From Deltaproteobacteria bacterium (GTDB lineage: Bacteria > Desulfobacterota > GWC2-55-46): DNA of 37,446 nt. Shown piece after piece: positions 23,626-29,870 of the stretch (positions within the stretch are counted from its first letter, which is position 1; every line of letters starts with the position of its first letter). The DNA is taken from positions 1 to 37,446 of the forward strand of contig JACRCM010000089.1 of NCBI GenBank assembly GCA_016219025.1. Direction: 5' to 3'. A program made the translations under genes and the position numbers. The notes under the pieces were generated by a model, which was given only the letters and a program-made list of their open reading frames with translations, was not told where the DNA came from and did not search any database.

Positions 23626-23652
23626 CCAGCCAGCATGATGGCTGGATTTTTT
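23626..23652 (+). terminator. Second terminator-like hairpin before yggU
   Basis: CCAGCCA (23626-23632) and TGGCTGG (23639-23645) form a 7-bp stem with a 6-nt loop, followed by a run of six T (23647-23652). A consensus -35 TTGACA lies at 23538-23543 between the two terminators, without a clear -10. It may end a small transcript or attenuate yggU. Confidence 0.55.
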
Positions 23653-23716
23653 ACATTCGCGGCGCTATATTAGACAATCGCCGGTGCCGTCCTTTGCAAG
23701 GAGTATGCGTCTTAAC

Positions 23717-24052
23717 ATGCCCACCCCTCGTGAGACCCATGAAGACGAATCGTCAGCGCCCACCGTCATAAGCGAGGCCCCCGGCGGCGTATCCATACGG
23801 GTTCGCGTCCAGCCGCGTTCATCGAGGAATCAGACCGAGGGCGTCCACAACGGCGCCATCAGGATACGCCTCACCTCGCCGCCCGTCGAAGGCGCGGCGA
23901 ACGAGGCGCTCATAGGATTCTTCTCTAAACTCCTCGGAGTAAGGAAGGGCGCCATACATATCGAGGCCGGGACAAAATCCCGCGACAAACGGGTCTTCGT
24001 GGAAGGGCTGTCTAAGACGGAGGCGGCGGAGGCGCTGGGGGTGGGGCCGTAG
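23717..24052 (+). CDS. yggU: YggU-family (DUF167) protein
   Basis: This 111-aa protein has the YggU/DUF167 fold: SIRVRVQPRSSRNQ near residue 25, then RIRLTSPPVEGAANEALIGFF and a C-terminal GTKSRDKRVFVEGLS. These are the standard family signatures. The function is not known; family members occur from bacteria to humans. The start is uncertain. GTG (23684), ATG (23705) and ATG (23717) are in frame; AAGGAG at 23698-23703 is too close to 23705 and rather far (13 nt) from 23717, which I used. In E. coli yggU sits next to yggT; here two terminators separate them. Confidence 0.88.
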   Translation: MPTPRETHEDESSAPTVISEAPGGVSIRVRVQPRSSRNQTEGVHNGAIRIRLTSPPVEGAANEALIGFFSKLLGVRKGAIHIEAGTKSRDKRVFVEGLSKTEAAEALGVGP

Positions 24053-24113
24053 AGATTTCAGGCCGTGCATGGCCTTTTCGATTTTCGACCGGACAATGGC
24101 GTCCAAACGCTAT

Positions 24114-24144
24114 AAAAAAGGGCCGTTTAGGCGCCTGGCCCTTT
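24114..24144 (-). terminator. Terminator after dgt and the lysozyme-like ORF
   Basis: AAAGGGCC (24117-24124) and GGCCCTTT (24137-24144) form an 8-bp stem with a 12-nt loop. On the minus strand the stem ends in a T-run. The stop codon of the upstream lysozyme-like ORF (24127-24129) falls inside the loop. Confidence 0.7.
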
Positions 24145-24477
24145 ATCCTGACGTAAAACGTAGGTTCGGAGATGAGCACGGCACGCAACAGGATAGTATT
24201 TCGGCTTCGGGTTCGTAAGCTGCATCAGCCCGAACCCGCCGTCGCTATCGTATGTGCCGTCATCATGCTTTATAGCATTCTCTATCGGGTAGACCACGCC
24301 TTTCGGGTCGCCCCAACTCGATTTTGCAAAGTGGTTCATATTCGTTTCAACGCACGCAAGGGCAACCAAGACCTCTGTGCTCCCAAGCCGGTTGGCTATG
24401 GTGCCAACCGTTGCTAGGGCAATTCCGGGGACACCATACGTAATTGTCCCCATTCGCTCTTTTATCCCCCCCGTCAC
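24127..24477 (-). CDS. Lysozyme/transglycosylase-like small protein, possibly a fragment
   Basis: This 116-aa ORF starts at GTG overlapping the dgt stop in GTGA, a sign of translational coupling. Residues 36-44 (VLVALACVE) followed by GGFGLMQLTNP (80-90) resemble the catalytic glutamate (E44) and the GLMQL signature of the SLT/lysozyme-like fold. The interval between them (about 40 residues, including WGDPKG and NAIKHDDGTYDSDGG) is longer than usual. Only about 27 residues follow GLMQL, much less than a full domain, and the last eight are encoded by the terminator hairpin. No signal peptide is present. It may be the truncated remainder of a larger cell-wall enzyme or a small cytoplasmic relative. 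Confidence 0.45.
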   Translation of the reverse strand: MTGGIKERMGTITYGVPGIALATVGTIANRLGSTEVLVALACVETNMNHFAKSSWGDPKGVVYPIENAIKHDDGTYDSDGGFGLMQLTNPKPKYYPVACRAHLRTYVLRQDKGPGA

Positions 24478-25634
24478 ACCCTCTCATACGGGTCGAAGAG
24501 TTTTTTGTATTCGTCGAGCGCGAAGCGGTCGGTCATGCCGGCTATGTAGTCGCATATCACGCGGTGGGCCGGGAGTTTGCCCTCGTCTATCAGCGCGAAG
24601 ACTTTGGGGGGCAGGAGCCGCGGGGCGCGGGCGTAGGCCTTCCAGAGTTCCTTCAATATCCGGTCGGCCTTGTCGGCCATCCTTATCACCCGGTGGTGGC
24701 GGTAGAGGTTGGTGTAGAGGAACTTCTTGAGCCGCTTGTTCTTCTCCTCCATCTCCTTTGAGAAACGCGCGACGTTCTTCTTCCTCGACCTGACGTCCTC
24801 AAGCGAATCTATCCCTTCCTCCTCTATCGTCTTCGATACCGTTTCGACGAGGTCGGTCACCTGCGCGTTTATGATGCGGATTATCGTGGAGCACTTGAGC
24901 GTCTTCCAGCCGGCCCCCGGAAACTCCCTCTCGACCGCCTCTATGTTATCCTGCCAGATGGCCACGTCCCGGAGGTCATCCGGGCCTATCATCTCGGATG
25001 AGAGGCCGTCGTCTATGTCGTGGTTGTTGTAGGCTATTTCGTCGGCTACGTCGGCTATCTGCGCCTCGAGGCAGGCGCATTTGGCGCTCTCGTACTCGTC
25101 GTTGCCGACCGGCCGGTCGTGCTCGGATTTGTGCTTGACTATGCCCTCCCTCACCTCCCACGTGAGGTTCAGCCCCTTGAACGCCGGGTATCTCGTCTCC
25201 AGCTCCTCGACTATCCTGAGGCCGTGCGCGTTGTGCTCGAAGCCGCCGTGCTCGGATAGGAGTTTGTTGAGCGCCTCCTCGCCCGAATGTCCGAACGGCG
25301 GGTGTCCGAGGTCGTGCGCCAGGGCTATGGCCTCGGAGAGGTCTTCGTTGAGGCCCAGGGCGCGGGCTATGGTGCGCGTTATCTGCGCGACCTCTATGGT
25401 GTGGGTGAGGCGCGTCCTGTAGTGGTCTCCCTCGTGGAAGACGAAGACCTGGGTCTTGTATTCGAGCCTGCGGAAGGCGTTGCAGTGGATGACCCTGTCG
25501 CGGTCGCGCTGAAAGGGCGTCCTGAACGGGTGTTCAGGCTCAGGGTGGCGTCTGCCCCGCGTCTCGCCGCTCTTTACGGCGTAAGGCGCGAGCCTCGCGT
25601 ATTCGAGTTCCTGAAAGGACCTCTTTTTAACCAT
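24474..25634 (-). CDS. dgt: dGTP triphosphohydrolase-family protein (HD domain)
   Basis: This 386-aa protein hydrolyses dNTPs to deoxynucleosides and triphosphate. The HD-domain metal ligands are H78 (RLTHTIEVA), H107 and D108 (ALAHDLGHPPFGHSGE) and the later aspartate in DVADEIAYNNHDIDDG. The N-terminus (RTPFQRDRDRVIHCNAFRRLEYKTQVF) is typical of the bacterial dGTPase-like group. I used the ATG at 25634; a TTG at 25640 is two codons upstream. No strong Shine-Dalgarno precedes it. The dgt start codon overlaps the -35 box of the divergent slp gene. dNTP control and phage defence have been reported for this family, but its role here is not known. Confidence 0.93.
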   Translation of the reverse strand: MVKKRSFQELEYARLAPYAVKSGETRGRRHPEPEHPFRTPFQRDRDRVIHCNAFRRLEYKTQVFVFHEGDHYRTRLTHTIEVAQITRTIARALGLNEDLSEAIALAHDLGHPPFGHSGEEALNKLLSEHGGFEHNAHGLRIVEELETRYPAFKGLNLTWEVREGIVKHKSEHDRPVGNDEYESAKCACLEAQIADVADEIAYNNHDIDDGLSSEMIGPDDLRDVAIWQDNIEAVEREFPGAGWKTLKCSTIIRIINAQVTDLVETVSKTIEEEGIDSLEDVRSRKKNVARFSKEMEEKNKRLKKFLYTNLYRHHRVIRMADKADRILKELWKAYARAPRLLPPKVFALIDEGKLPAHRVICDYIAGMTDRFALDEYKKLFDPYERV

Positions 25635-25661
25635 TGACAAATCCGCGTGAAGTTATAATAT
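25634..25661 (+). promoter_or_regulatory. Promoter of slp
   Basis: TTGACA (25634-25639) overlaps the dgt start codon. TATAAT at 25654-25659, or TAATAT at 25656-25661 with a 16-nt spacer, is the -10. It ends 6-8 nt before the slp ATG, so the transcript is expected to be leaderless. Confidence 0.5.
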
Positions 25662-25667
25662 CTATAT

Positions 25668-26249
25668 ATGAGGAAGACGTCCCAGATAATCGCCGTATGC
25701 GTCCTCTTTGGCCTGAGCGGTTGCGCCTCGGTCATATCAAAGGGCGCATTGGTAGGCGTCGACCGCTCGGTCGAACTGCCTATGGCGCAGGCCAATCCCG
25801 CGCTCTATGCAGGGCGCAAGATCGTCTGGGCCGGGGTCATCATCTCAACTGACAACCTTGAGGCAACCTCCGAGATAGAGGTGTTGGAGGCCCCCCTTGG
25901 GTATGACGACGGCCCGGAACAGGGCGCGTCAAAAGGCCGGTTTCTCGTGGAGTCCAAGGGCTTCCTCGACCCGAACGTCTACAAGCCCGGTAAAGGCATA
26001 ACCGTTGCCGGGGCGATAGCCGGCGCAAAGACGCGGAAGATAGGCAAGATGGACTACCTCTACCCGGTCGTAACGCCCGTCGAGATCAAGCTATTCGATA
26101 TGACAAAGACTGAGACCCAGCCTTATCCCTACCCGCAGCCGTGGATGTATGACCCCTTCTACACGGGGCCGTGGGGATACCCCTGGGGACGGCCGTACGA
26201 CCCTTTCTACGACCCTTACTACCCGTACCGGTATCCGCCGCCTCCATAA
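25668..26249 (+). CDS. Slp-family outer membrane lipoprotein
   Basis: This 193-aa protein has a lipoprotein signal (residues 1-18) with the lipobox LSGC (C19). The body matches the Slp family (starvation-inducible outer membrane lipoproteins): VELPMAQANPALYAGRKIVWAGVII, then SKGFLDPNVYKPGKGITVAG and PVVTPVEIKLF. The last 40 residues are a Tyr/Pro/Trp/Gly-rich low-complexity tail (PQPWMYDPFYTGPWGYPWG). In E. coli Slp responds to starvation and acid. The gene has no Shine-Dalgarno before its ATG and lies close to its promoter, divergent from dgt. Confidence 0.85.
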   Translation: MRKTSQIIAVCVLFGLSGCASVISKGALVGVDRSVELPMAQANPALYAGRKIVWAGVIISTDNLEATSEIEVLEAPLGYDDGPEQGASKGRFLVESKGFLDPNVYKPGKGITVAGAIAGAKTRKIGKMDYLYPVVTPVEIKLFDMTKTETQPYPYPQPWMYDPFYTGPWGYPWGRPYDPFYDPYYPYRYPPPP

Positions 26250-26261
26250 GGATAAGACCGC

Positions 26262-26399
26262 CTACTTCGTGCCGCACCCGTCCTTGGTCCCCTTGAGGAA
26301 GAGGAGGTATTCGTCGTAATAGTCGTCCATGAACTCGAATACGTTCTTGCCGTCGGTGTTGATGCCTTTTTTAATCTTGAGCCATTCCAGAAAACTCAT
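26262..26399 (-). CDS. Hypothetical 45-aa protein
   Basis: A short ORF with ATG at 26399 preceded by GGGGGA at 5 nt. It encodes MSFLEWLKIKKGINTDGK, then an acidic aromatic run (FMDDYYDEYLLFLK) and a short Cys-containing end. It is convergent with slp, 12 bp away. The composition looks like a folded helical peptide, but I recognise no family. It follows the hicA remnant on the same strand. Confidence 0.4.
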   Translation of the reverse strand: MSFLEWLKIKKGINTDGKNVFEFMDDYYDEYLLFLKGTKDGCGTK

Positions 26400-26433
26400 G
26401 AATTCCCCCGCGCTGAAATAACCGTTGCAGCGG

Positions 26434-26665
26434 CTATAAGCCGTCAAGTAATCCGTCGTATTCCTCGACCGTCAATTCAATCTCTCTTAATATCTCGCGT
26501 CAGTGGACGGGAGAGCATCCTGCCTTTATGATGCGGAACTGTAGTTGTTCTGCCGTCGGGATGCCTGTAGAAGACGTGACTTCCCTTCTGGCGCGTCTTT
26601 GTGAAGCCGAGGGAAAAGAGGAGTTTTTACATCAAGACGGCGTCAATAAGCCGGAGCCTGCTCAA
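26434..26665 (-). pseudogene. hicA: hicA toxin remnant (nonsense codon plus 2-nt deletion)
   Basis: Downstream of hicB on the same strand, read in three segments, this region rebuilds a HicA mRNA interferase of about 76 residues. It starts at TTG overlapping the hicB stop in TTGA and reads MSRLRLIDAVLM, then a TAA at 26627-26629 where family members usually carry a glutamate codon. The frame continues KLLFSLGFTKTRQKGSHVF and YRHPDGRTTTVPHHKGR, which includes the HicA catalytic histidine motif KGSH. Near 26493-26496 the frame shifts by 2 nt (AGAG reduced to AG), then EILREIELTVEEYDGLLDGL and TAG. Both lesions would inactivate the toxin. One could be a sequencing error; two together argue for a real pseudogene. 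Confidence 0.85.
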
Positions 26666-26883
26666 CCGGCCACCTCTATCTGCTGGATGCCTATGAATTC
26701 CGGGAGACGCTCTTTGGTTTCCGAGTCCATCTCCTCAAGGCATAACTCGACGACCTCCTTGAGGTTTCTTTGAAGTTCATCGAGCGTCTCGGCCTGCGTG
26801 TGCGCCCCGGGTATGCCGGGGACGATGGCCACGTAAAATCCCGTCTCCTGATCCCTTTCGATATATGCGGTTATCTTATGCAT
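26662..26883 (-). CDS. hicB: HicB-family antitoxin
   Basis: This 73-aa protein matches the HicB RNase H-like partial fold: MHKITAYIERDQETGFYVAIV, PGIPGAHTQAETLDELQRNL and KEVVELCLEE. A strong GGAGG precedes the ATG at 26883. There is no C-terminal DNA-binding domain (no HTH or RHH), so any autoregulation would need another protein. The start overlaps the last 8 nt of queC. HicB proteins neutralise HicA; here the toxin gene immediately downstream is broken, so this is an orphan antitoxin that may protect against HicA toxins elsewhere or be a relic. Confidence 0.88.
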   Translation of the reverse strand: MHKITAYIERDQETGFYVAIVPGIPGAHTQAETLDELQRNLKEVVELCLEEMDSETKERLPEFIGIQQIEVAG

Positions 26884-27574
26884 CTTTCCTCCATTTAGCG
26901 GATGCGCCCTGACGGTAACGTATCGGGTCGGCCGTCCCGGCCTCCTTGAACCCGCGCAGGCGAAGGAGGCACGAGTCGCACCCGCCGCAGGCAACGGACG
27001 AAGACTTGTAGCATGACCACGTAAGATGGAGCGGCGCGTTGAGCCGGACGCCTTTTTTTACTATCTCAGACTTATGGAGCGCGATGAGCGGGGTCTTTAT
27101 CCTTATGTTCGGCCTCTTTGCGGTGCCGAGCGCCACGGTCTTCTCGAAATTTTTAAAGAACGCGGCCCTGCAATCCGGGTACCCGGAGCCGTCTTCCTCC
27201 ACCGCGCCTATGTAGACCTCGCGGGCTGATAGCGCCTCGGCCCATGAGACCGCGATGGAAAGCAGGTGCGCGTTCCTGAAAGGCACGTAAGTGACAGGCA
27301 CGCCCTTTCTCGCCAAATCCCCTTTTGGCACGGACATGCGCCTGTCCGTGAGCGCAGAGCCTCCGATATCTTTCAGATACGAGATGTCGGCCACGAGCCG
27401 TTGCTCGACCCCGTAGTAATCGGCTATAGCGTTGAACGCCTCAAGCTCGCGGCCCTCCGTCCTCTGGCCGTAGTTCACGTGGACAAAGGCGATTGCGCCC
27501 TTCCTTGCGGCTATGGCCGCGGTGACGGCGCTGTCCATGCCCCCGCTTACCAAGACTACCGAAGAGACCATCAT
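26876..27574 (-). CDS. queC: 7-cyano-7-deazaguanine synthase
   Basis: This 232-aa ATP-dependent enzyme converts 7-carboxy-7-deazaguanine to preQ0 in the queuosine pathway. The PP-loop is SGGMDS (10-15). The C-terminal zinc site is C188, C196, C199 and C202 in SCYKSSSVACGGCDSC. VPFRNAHLLSIAVSWAEAL and GAVEEDGSGYPDCR are also family motifs. Two consecutive ATGs (27574, 27571) are possible starts. No Shine-Dalgarno precedes either, and a candidate -10 TTTAAT ends 6 nt before the second, so the message may be leaderless. The stop overlaps hicB. No other queuosine gene is in the window. Confidence 0.93.
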   Translation of the reverse strand: MMVSSVVLVSGGMDSAVTAAIAARKGAIAFVHVNYGQRTEGRELEAFNAIADYYGVEQRLVADISYLKDIGGSALTDRRMSVPKGDLARKGVPVTYVPFRNAHLLSIAVSWAEALSAREVYIGAVEEDGSGYPDCRAAFFKNFEKTVALGTAKRPNIRIKTPLIALHKSEIVKKGVRLNAPLHLTWSCYKSSSVACGGCDSCLLRLRGFKEAGTADPIRYRQGASAKWRKDA

Positions 27575-27577
27575 GTA

Positions 27578-27606
27578 ATTAAAACACAACGGGGCCGGAC
27601 GCTCAA
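27578..27606 (-). promoter_or_regulatory. Candidate promoter of queC
   Basis: On the minus strand TTGAGC (27606-27601), a 17-nt spacer and TTTAAT (27583-27578). The -10 ends 3 nt before the first ATG and 6 nt before the second. Confidence 0.4.
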
Positions 27607-27634
27607 ATGAAAATTTTCCCGCGCGCGCATCGCG

Positions 27635-27672
27635 GTTTTTTACCGATAACCGATAATTGAGAACCGATAACC
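27635..27672 (+). repeat. GATAACC-type dispersed repeat
   Basis: GTTTTTTACCGATAACCGATAA and GAACCGATAACC occupy the gap between queC and the kinase fusion gene. They match the family seen at 31350-31427, including the T-run before ACCGATAACC. Confidence 0.55.
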
Positions 27673-27674
27673 TC

Positions 27675-29225
27675 TCAGACCTTGAATATCCCCTCAAGCG
27701 CGGCCTGAAGGTTCAACTCAAGCGGCTCCTCCGCGTTTACGGCAATGTGCGGCTCGGTTATGGCCTCGAAACCGCTCTTGTGCCGCAGGTATACCTCGTA
27801 CCCCGCGTCCGAGACGCTGGTCCCGGTCTTGCGGCGGGCCATGTTCCGCATGACCGTTTCATCAGAGGCCCTGCACTCGATGACACATGCGTCCGCCCCC
27901 GCGACGGCCGCCGCGCCGAGCGCGGCGTCAAGGTATCTGCGCCTCGCAAAAGACGCATCCATTATCACCGGACGGCCTTGGCGCAGATACGCCTTGGCCT
28001 GCTCGACTATCGTCTGATAGGTCTTGGCCGTCCACTCCTCCGTATATATGCCCTGGCCGTACCCGAAGCCCCGGTCTTCGTCCGGCCTTATGCCGGCGAG
28101 CCCTTTTCTTACAAGGTCGCTTGAGACTACCGGCATCCCGGCGGCCTCTGAGACGGCCTTCGCAAGCGTCGTCTTGCCCGCGCCCGGAAGCCCGCATATT
28201 ATCACGAGCAACGGCCTGTATCCCCCATGCGCGTAGAGCGAGGCGAGGCGGAAGTGGCGCATGGCGTCTATCCCGGCGGCGCGCCTCTCCTCCCCGCCGA
28301 CCTCTTCCTCCATGGACTTGAGGCCCGCCACCTTCGCCCTCACGTAAGCGCGGTAGCACTTGTAAAATCCCACGAGCGGCGCGCCCTCGCGGTCGTCCGT
28401 TGCTAGGAGATACGCCTCTTCAAATACGCGGCCAAGGTCGTGGCGTCCGAGATAGTCCAAATCCATCGATAGAAAGGCCGCGTCTGATATCATGTCCGAG
28501 AACCTGAACCGCTCGTTGAATTCGACGCAGTCGATTATCTCGATGCCATCCGTTATGGCGATGTGCTCGGTGTGGATGTCGCCGTGGCAGTCGCGTATGA
28601 AGCCGCCTTCGACGCGTCTTGAAAAAAGCGGCGCGTTTTCTTTCAGAAACCCTTCGGCATACGCCTTTATTCCGGCGTAGCCGTCAGGCGATATCAACCG
28701 GCCTATGAACCCGGCGGTCTGAGCGAAGTTCTCAGAGGCGTTTATCCTTATTACTTCGATGGAGCCGCACTCGGAGATATGTCCGTCCGACGCGGCAGTC
28801 TTGTGGAACGCGGCGATCCGTTCCGCCACCCTCCTTATCGTCTCAGGCGTTGCCGCGCCCCTCCTTATGGCCGAGAGGAGCAGGTCATCATCCGGTATCC
28901 TCCTCATCCTGACTGCATACTCGACCGGCTCCCCGCGCCCGCCCACCACGGCCCGGCCCTGTTCCACCGTTATCGGAACCACGCCGAGGTATGCGTCCGG
29001 GGCAAGACGCCTGTTAAGGCGCACTTCCTCTTCGCAGAAATGGCGGCGAAGCGCAAGCGTCGTAAAGTCGAGAAATCCGAAGTCAACCGGCTTTTTTATC
29101 TTGTAGACGGTATCGGCAACCATGAATACGTAAGAGATGTGGGTCTGGACGAGCCTTACCTCCGCCGTTCTTTCGGGGTAAGCGCCGGGTTCGAGGAGCG
29201 AGGCTATGAGGGCCGGGAGGGTCAC
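27675..29225 (-). CDS. APH-like domain fused to a P-loop kinase
   Basis: This 516-aa protein has two domains. The first (1-335) resembles aminoglycoside/choline phosphotransferases: a Lys in the VYKIKKPV strand (41-47), the catalytic CHGDIH loop (H214, D216) and a metal aspartate in IDCVEFN (D232). The second (about 338-516) is an AAA_33-type P-loop kinase with the Walker A GLPGAGKT (345-352), preceded by hydrophobic LLVIIC. Such fusions are annotated widely as bifunctional APH/ATP-binding proteins; their substrate is not established, and antibiotic resistance should not be inferred. The GTG start is 1 bp after the hpt stop, so the two are cotranscribed. Confidence 0.85.
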   Translation of the reverse strand: MTLPALIASLLEPGAYPERTAEVRLVQTHISYVFMVADTVYKIKKPVDFGFLDFTTLALRRHFCEEEVRLNRRLAPDAYLGVVPITVEQGRAVVGGRGEPVEYAVRMRRIPDDDLLLSAIRRGAATPETIRRVAERIAAFHKTAASDGHISECGSIEVIRINASENFAQTAGFIGRLISPDGYAGIKAYAEGFLKENAPLFSRRVEGGFIRDCHGDIHTEHIAITDGIEIIDCVEFNERFRFSDMISDAAFLSMDLDYLGRHDLGRVFEEAYLLATDDREGAPLVGFYKCYRAYVRAKVAGLKSMEEEVGGEERRAAGIDAMRHFRLASLYAHGGYRPLLVIICGLPGAGKTTLAKAVSEAAGMPVVSSDLVRKGLAGIRPDEDRGFGYGQGIYTEEWTAKTYQTIVEQAKAYLRQGRPVIMDASFARRRYLDAALGAAAVAGADACVIECRASDETVMRNMARRKTGTSVSDAGYEVYLRHKSGFEAITEPHIAVNAEEPLELNLQAALEGIFKV

Positions 29226-29226
29226 G

Positions 29227-29751
29227 TCATTTACCGGTCTCTATCACGTATATGCCGGGCAGGTGGCGGAAGCGCTCCTTGTAGTCCATGCCGTAGCCAA
29301 CGATGAACCCCGGCTCCACGTATGCGCCTGCGTAGTCCACGGTTACATCTCTTTTTACCCCGGAGCGCGCGAGGAGCGAGCAGAGCCTGAGCGAGGCGGG
29401 TTCCTTGGCCGAGAGATAATCCATTATCGCCTTGGCAGTGTGCCCGCGGTCGGTTATGCCCTCTACTATGATAACGTCCCGGTCCCGTATGGACGCGGTT
29501 ATGTCCCGCGTTATCAAGACCTCGGTCGAGGGTGAGTCCCGCTTGCCGTAGGAGGCCGACTGTATGAAGTCCACCCCGCAATCCATCTCCAGCGCCCTCG
29601 CAAGGTCGGCCATGAAGACGAACGCGGCCTTGAGCGCGCCTATGAGGAGAGGCGGGTGCGATGGAAAATCAAGGCGTATCGCCTTTGCGATGTCTCCCAC
29701 CATCCGGCGTATATCCTCCGGTGTATAAATGAGTTTTAATTGTCCGTCCAT
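29227..29751 (-). CDS. hpt: Hypoxanthine phosphoribosyltransferase
   Basis: This 174-aa purine salvage enzyme transfers ribose-5-phosphate from PRPP to hypoxanthine or guanine. The PRPP-binding loop is VIIVEGITDRGHTAKA (about 94-109), with EG instead of the usual ED; the flexible loop region contains SASYGKR, and the base-binding end has GFIVGYGMDYKERFRHLPGIYVI. The ATG at 29751 follows AAGG closely; an upstream start at 29814 lacks support. It is the first gene of a two-gene unit with the APH/P-loop fusion. The E-to-G change next to the acidic pair is worth noting, but the rest is canonical. Confidence 0.92.
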   Translation of the reverse strand: MDGQLKLIYTPEDIRRMVGDIAKAIRLDFPSHPPLLIGALKAAFVFMADLARALEMDCGVDFIQSASYGKRDSPSTEVLITRDITASIRDRDVIIVEGITDRGHTAKAIMDYLSAKEPASLRLCSLLARSGVKRDVTVDYAGAYVEPGFIVGYGMDYKERFRHLPGIYVIETGK

Positions 29752-29835
29752 GCCCCTTGCCTGTGGATGTATTCGTCTATCTGAGAGCATACAGGTGGGG
29801 CGCGGGCGTGTCAAGGCTTTCCGTGGGGCACGGTG

Positions 29836-29863
29836 TTGAACAGGCGGTTTTTTCTGTTAGACT
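29836..29863 (+). promoter_or_regulatory. Candidate promoter of the disulfide oxidoreductase gene
   Basis: TTGAAC (29836-29841), a 16-nt spacer and TAGACT (29858-29863). The -10 ends 7 nt before the ATG at 29871, which has no Shine-Dalgarno. Confidence 0.4.
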
Positions 29864-29870
29864 TGCCATA

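Noticed and set aside
27675-29225. Aminoglycoside resistance gene
   Set aside because: Only the fold resembles APH; the fusion to a P-loop kinase is a widespread chromosomal protein of unknown substrate.
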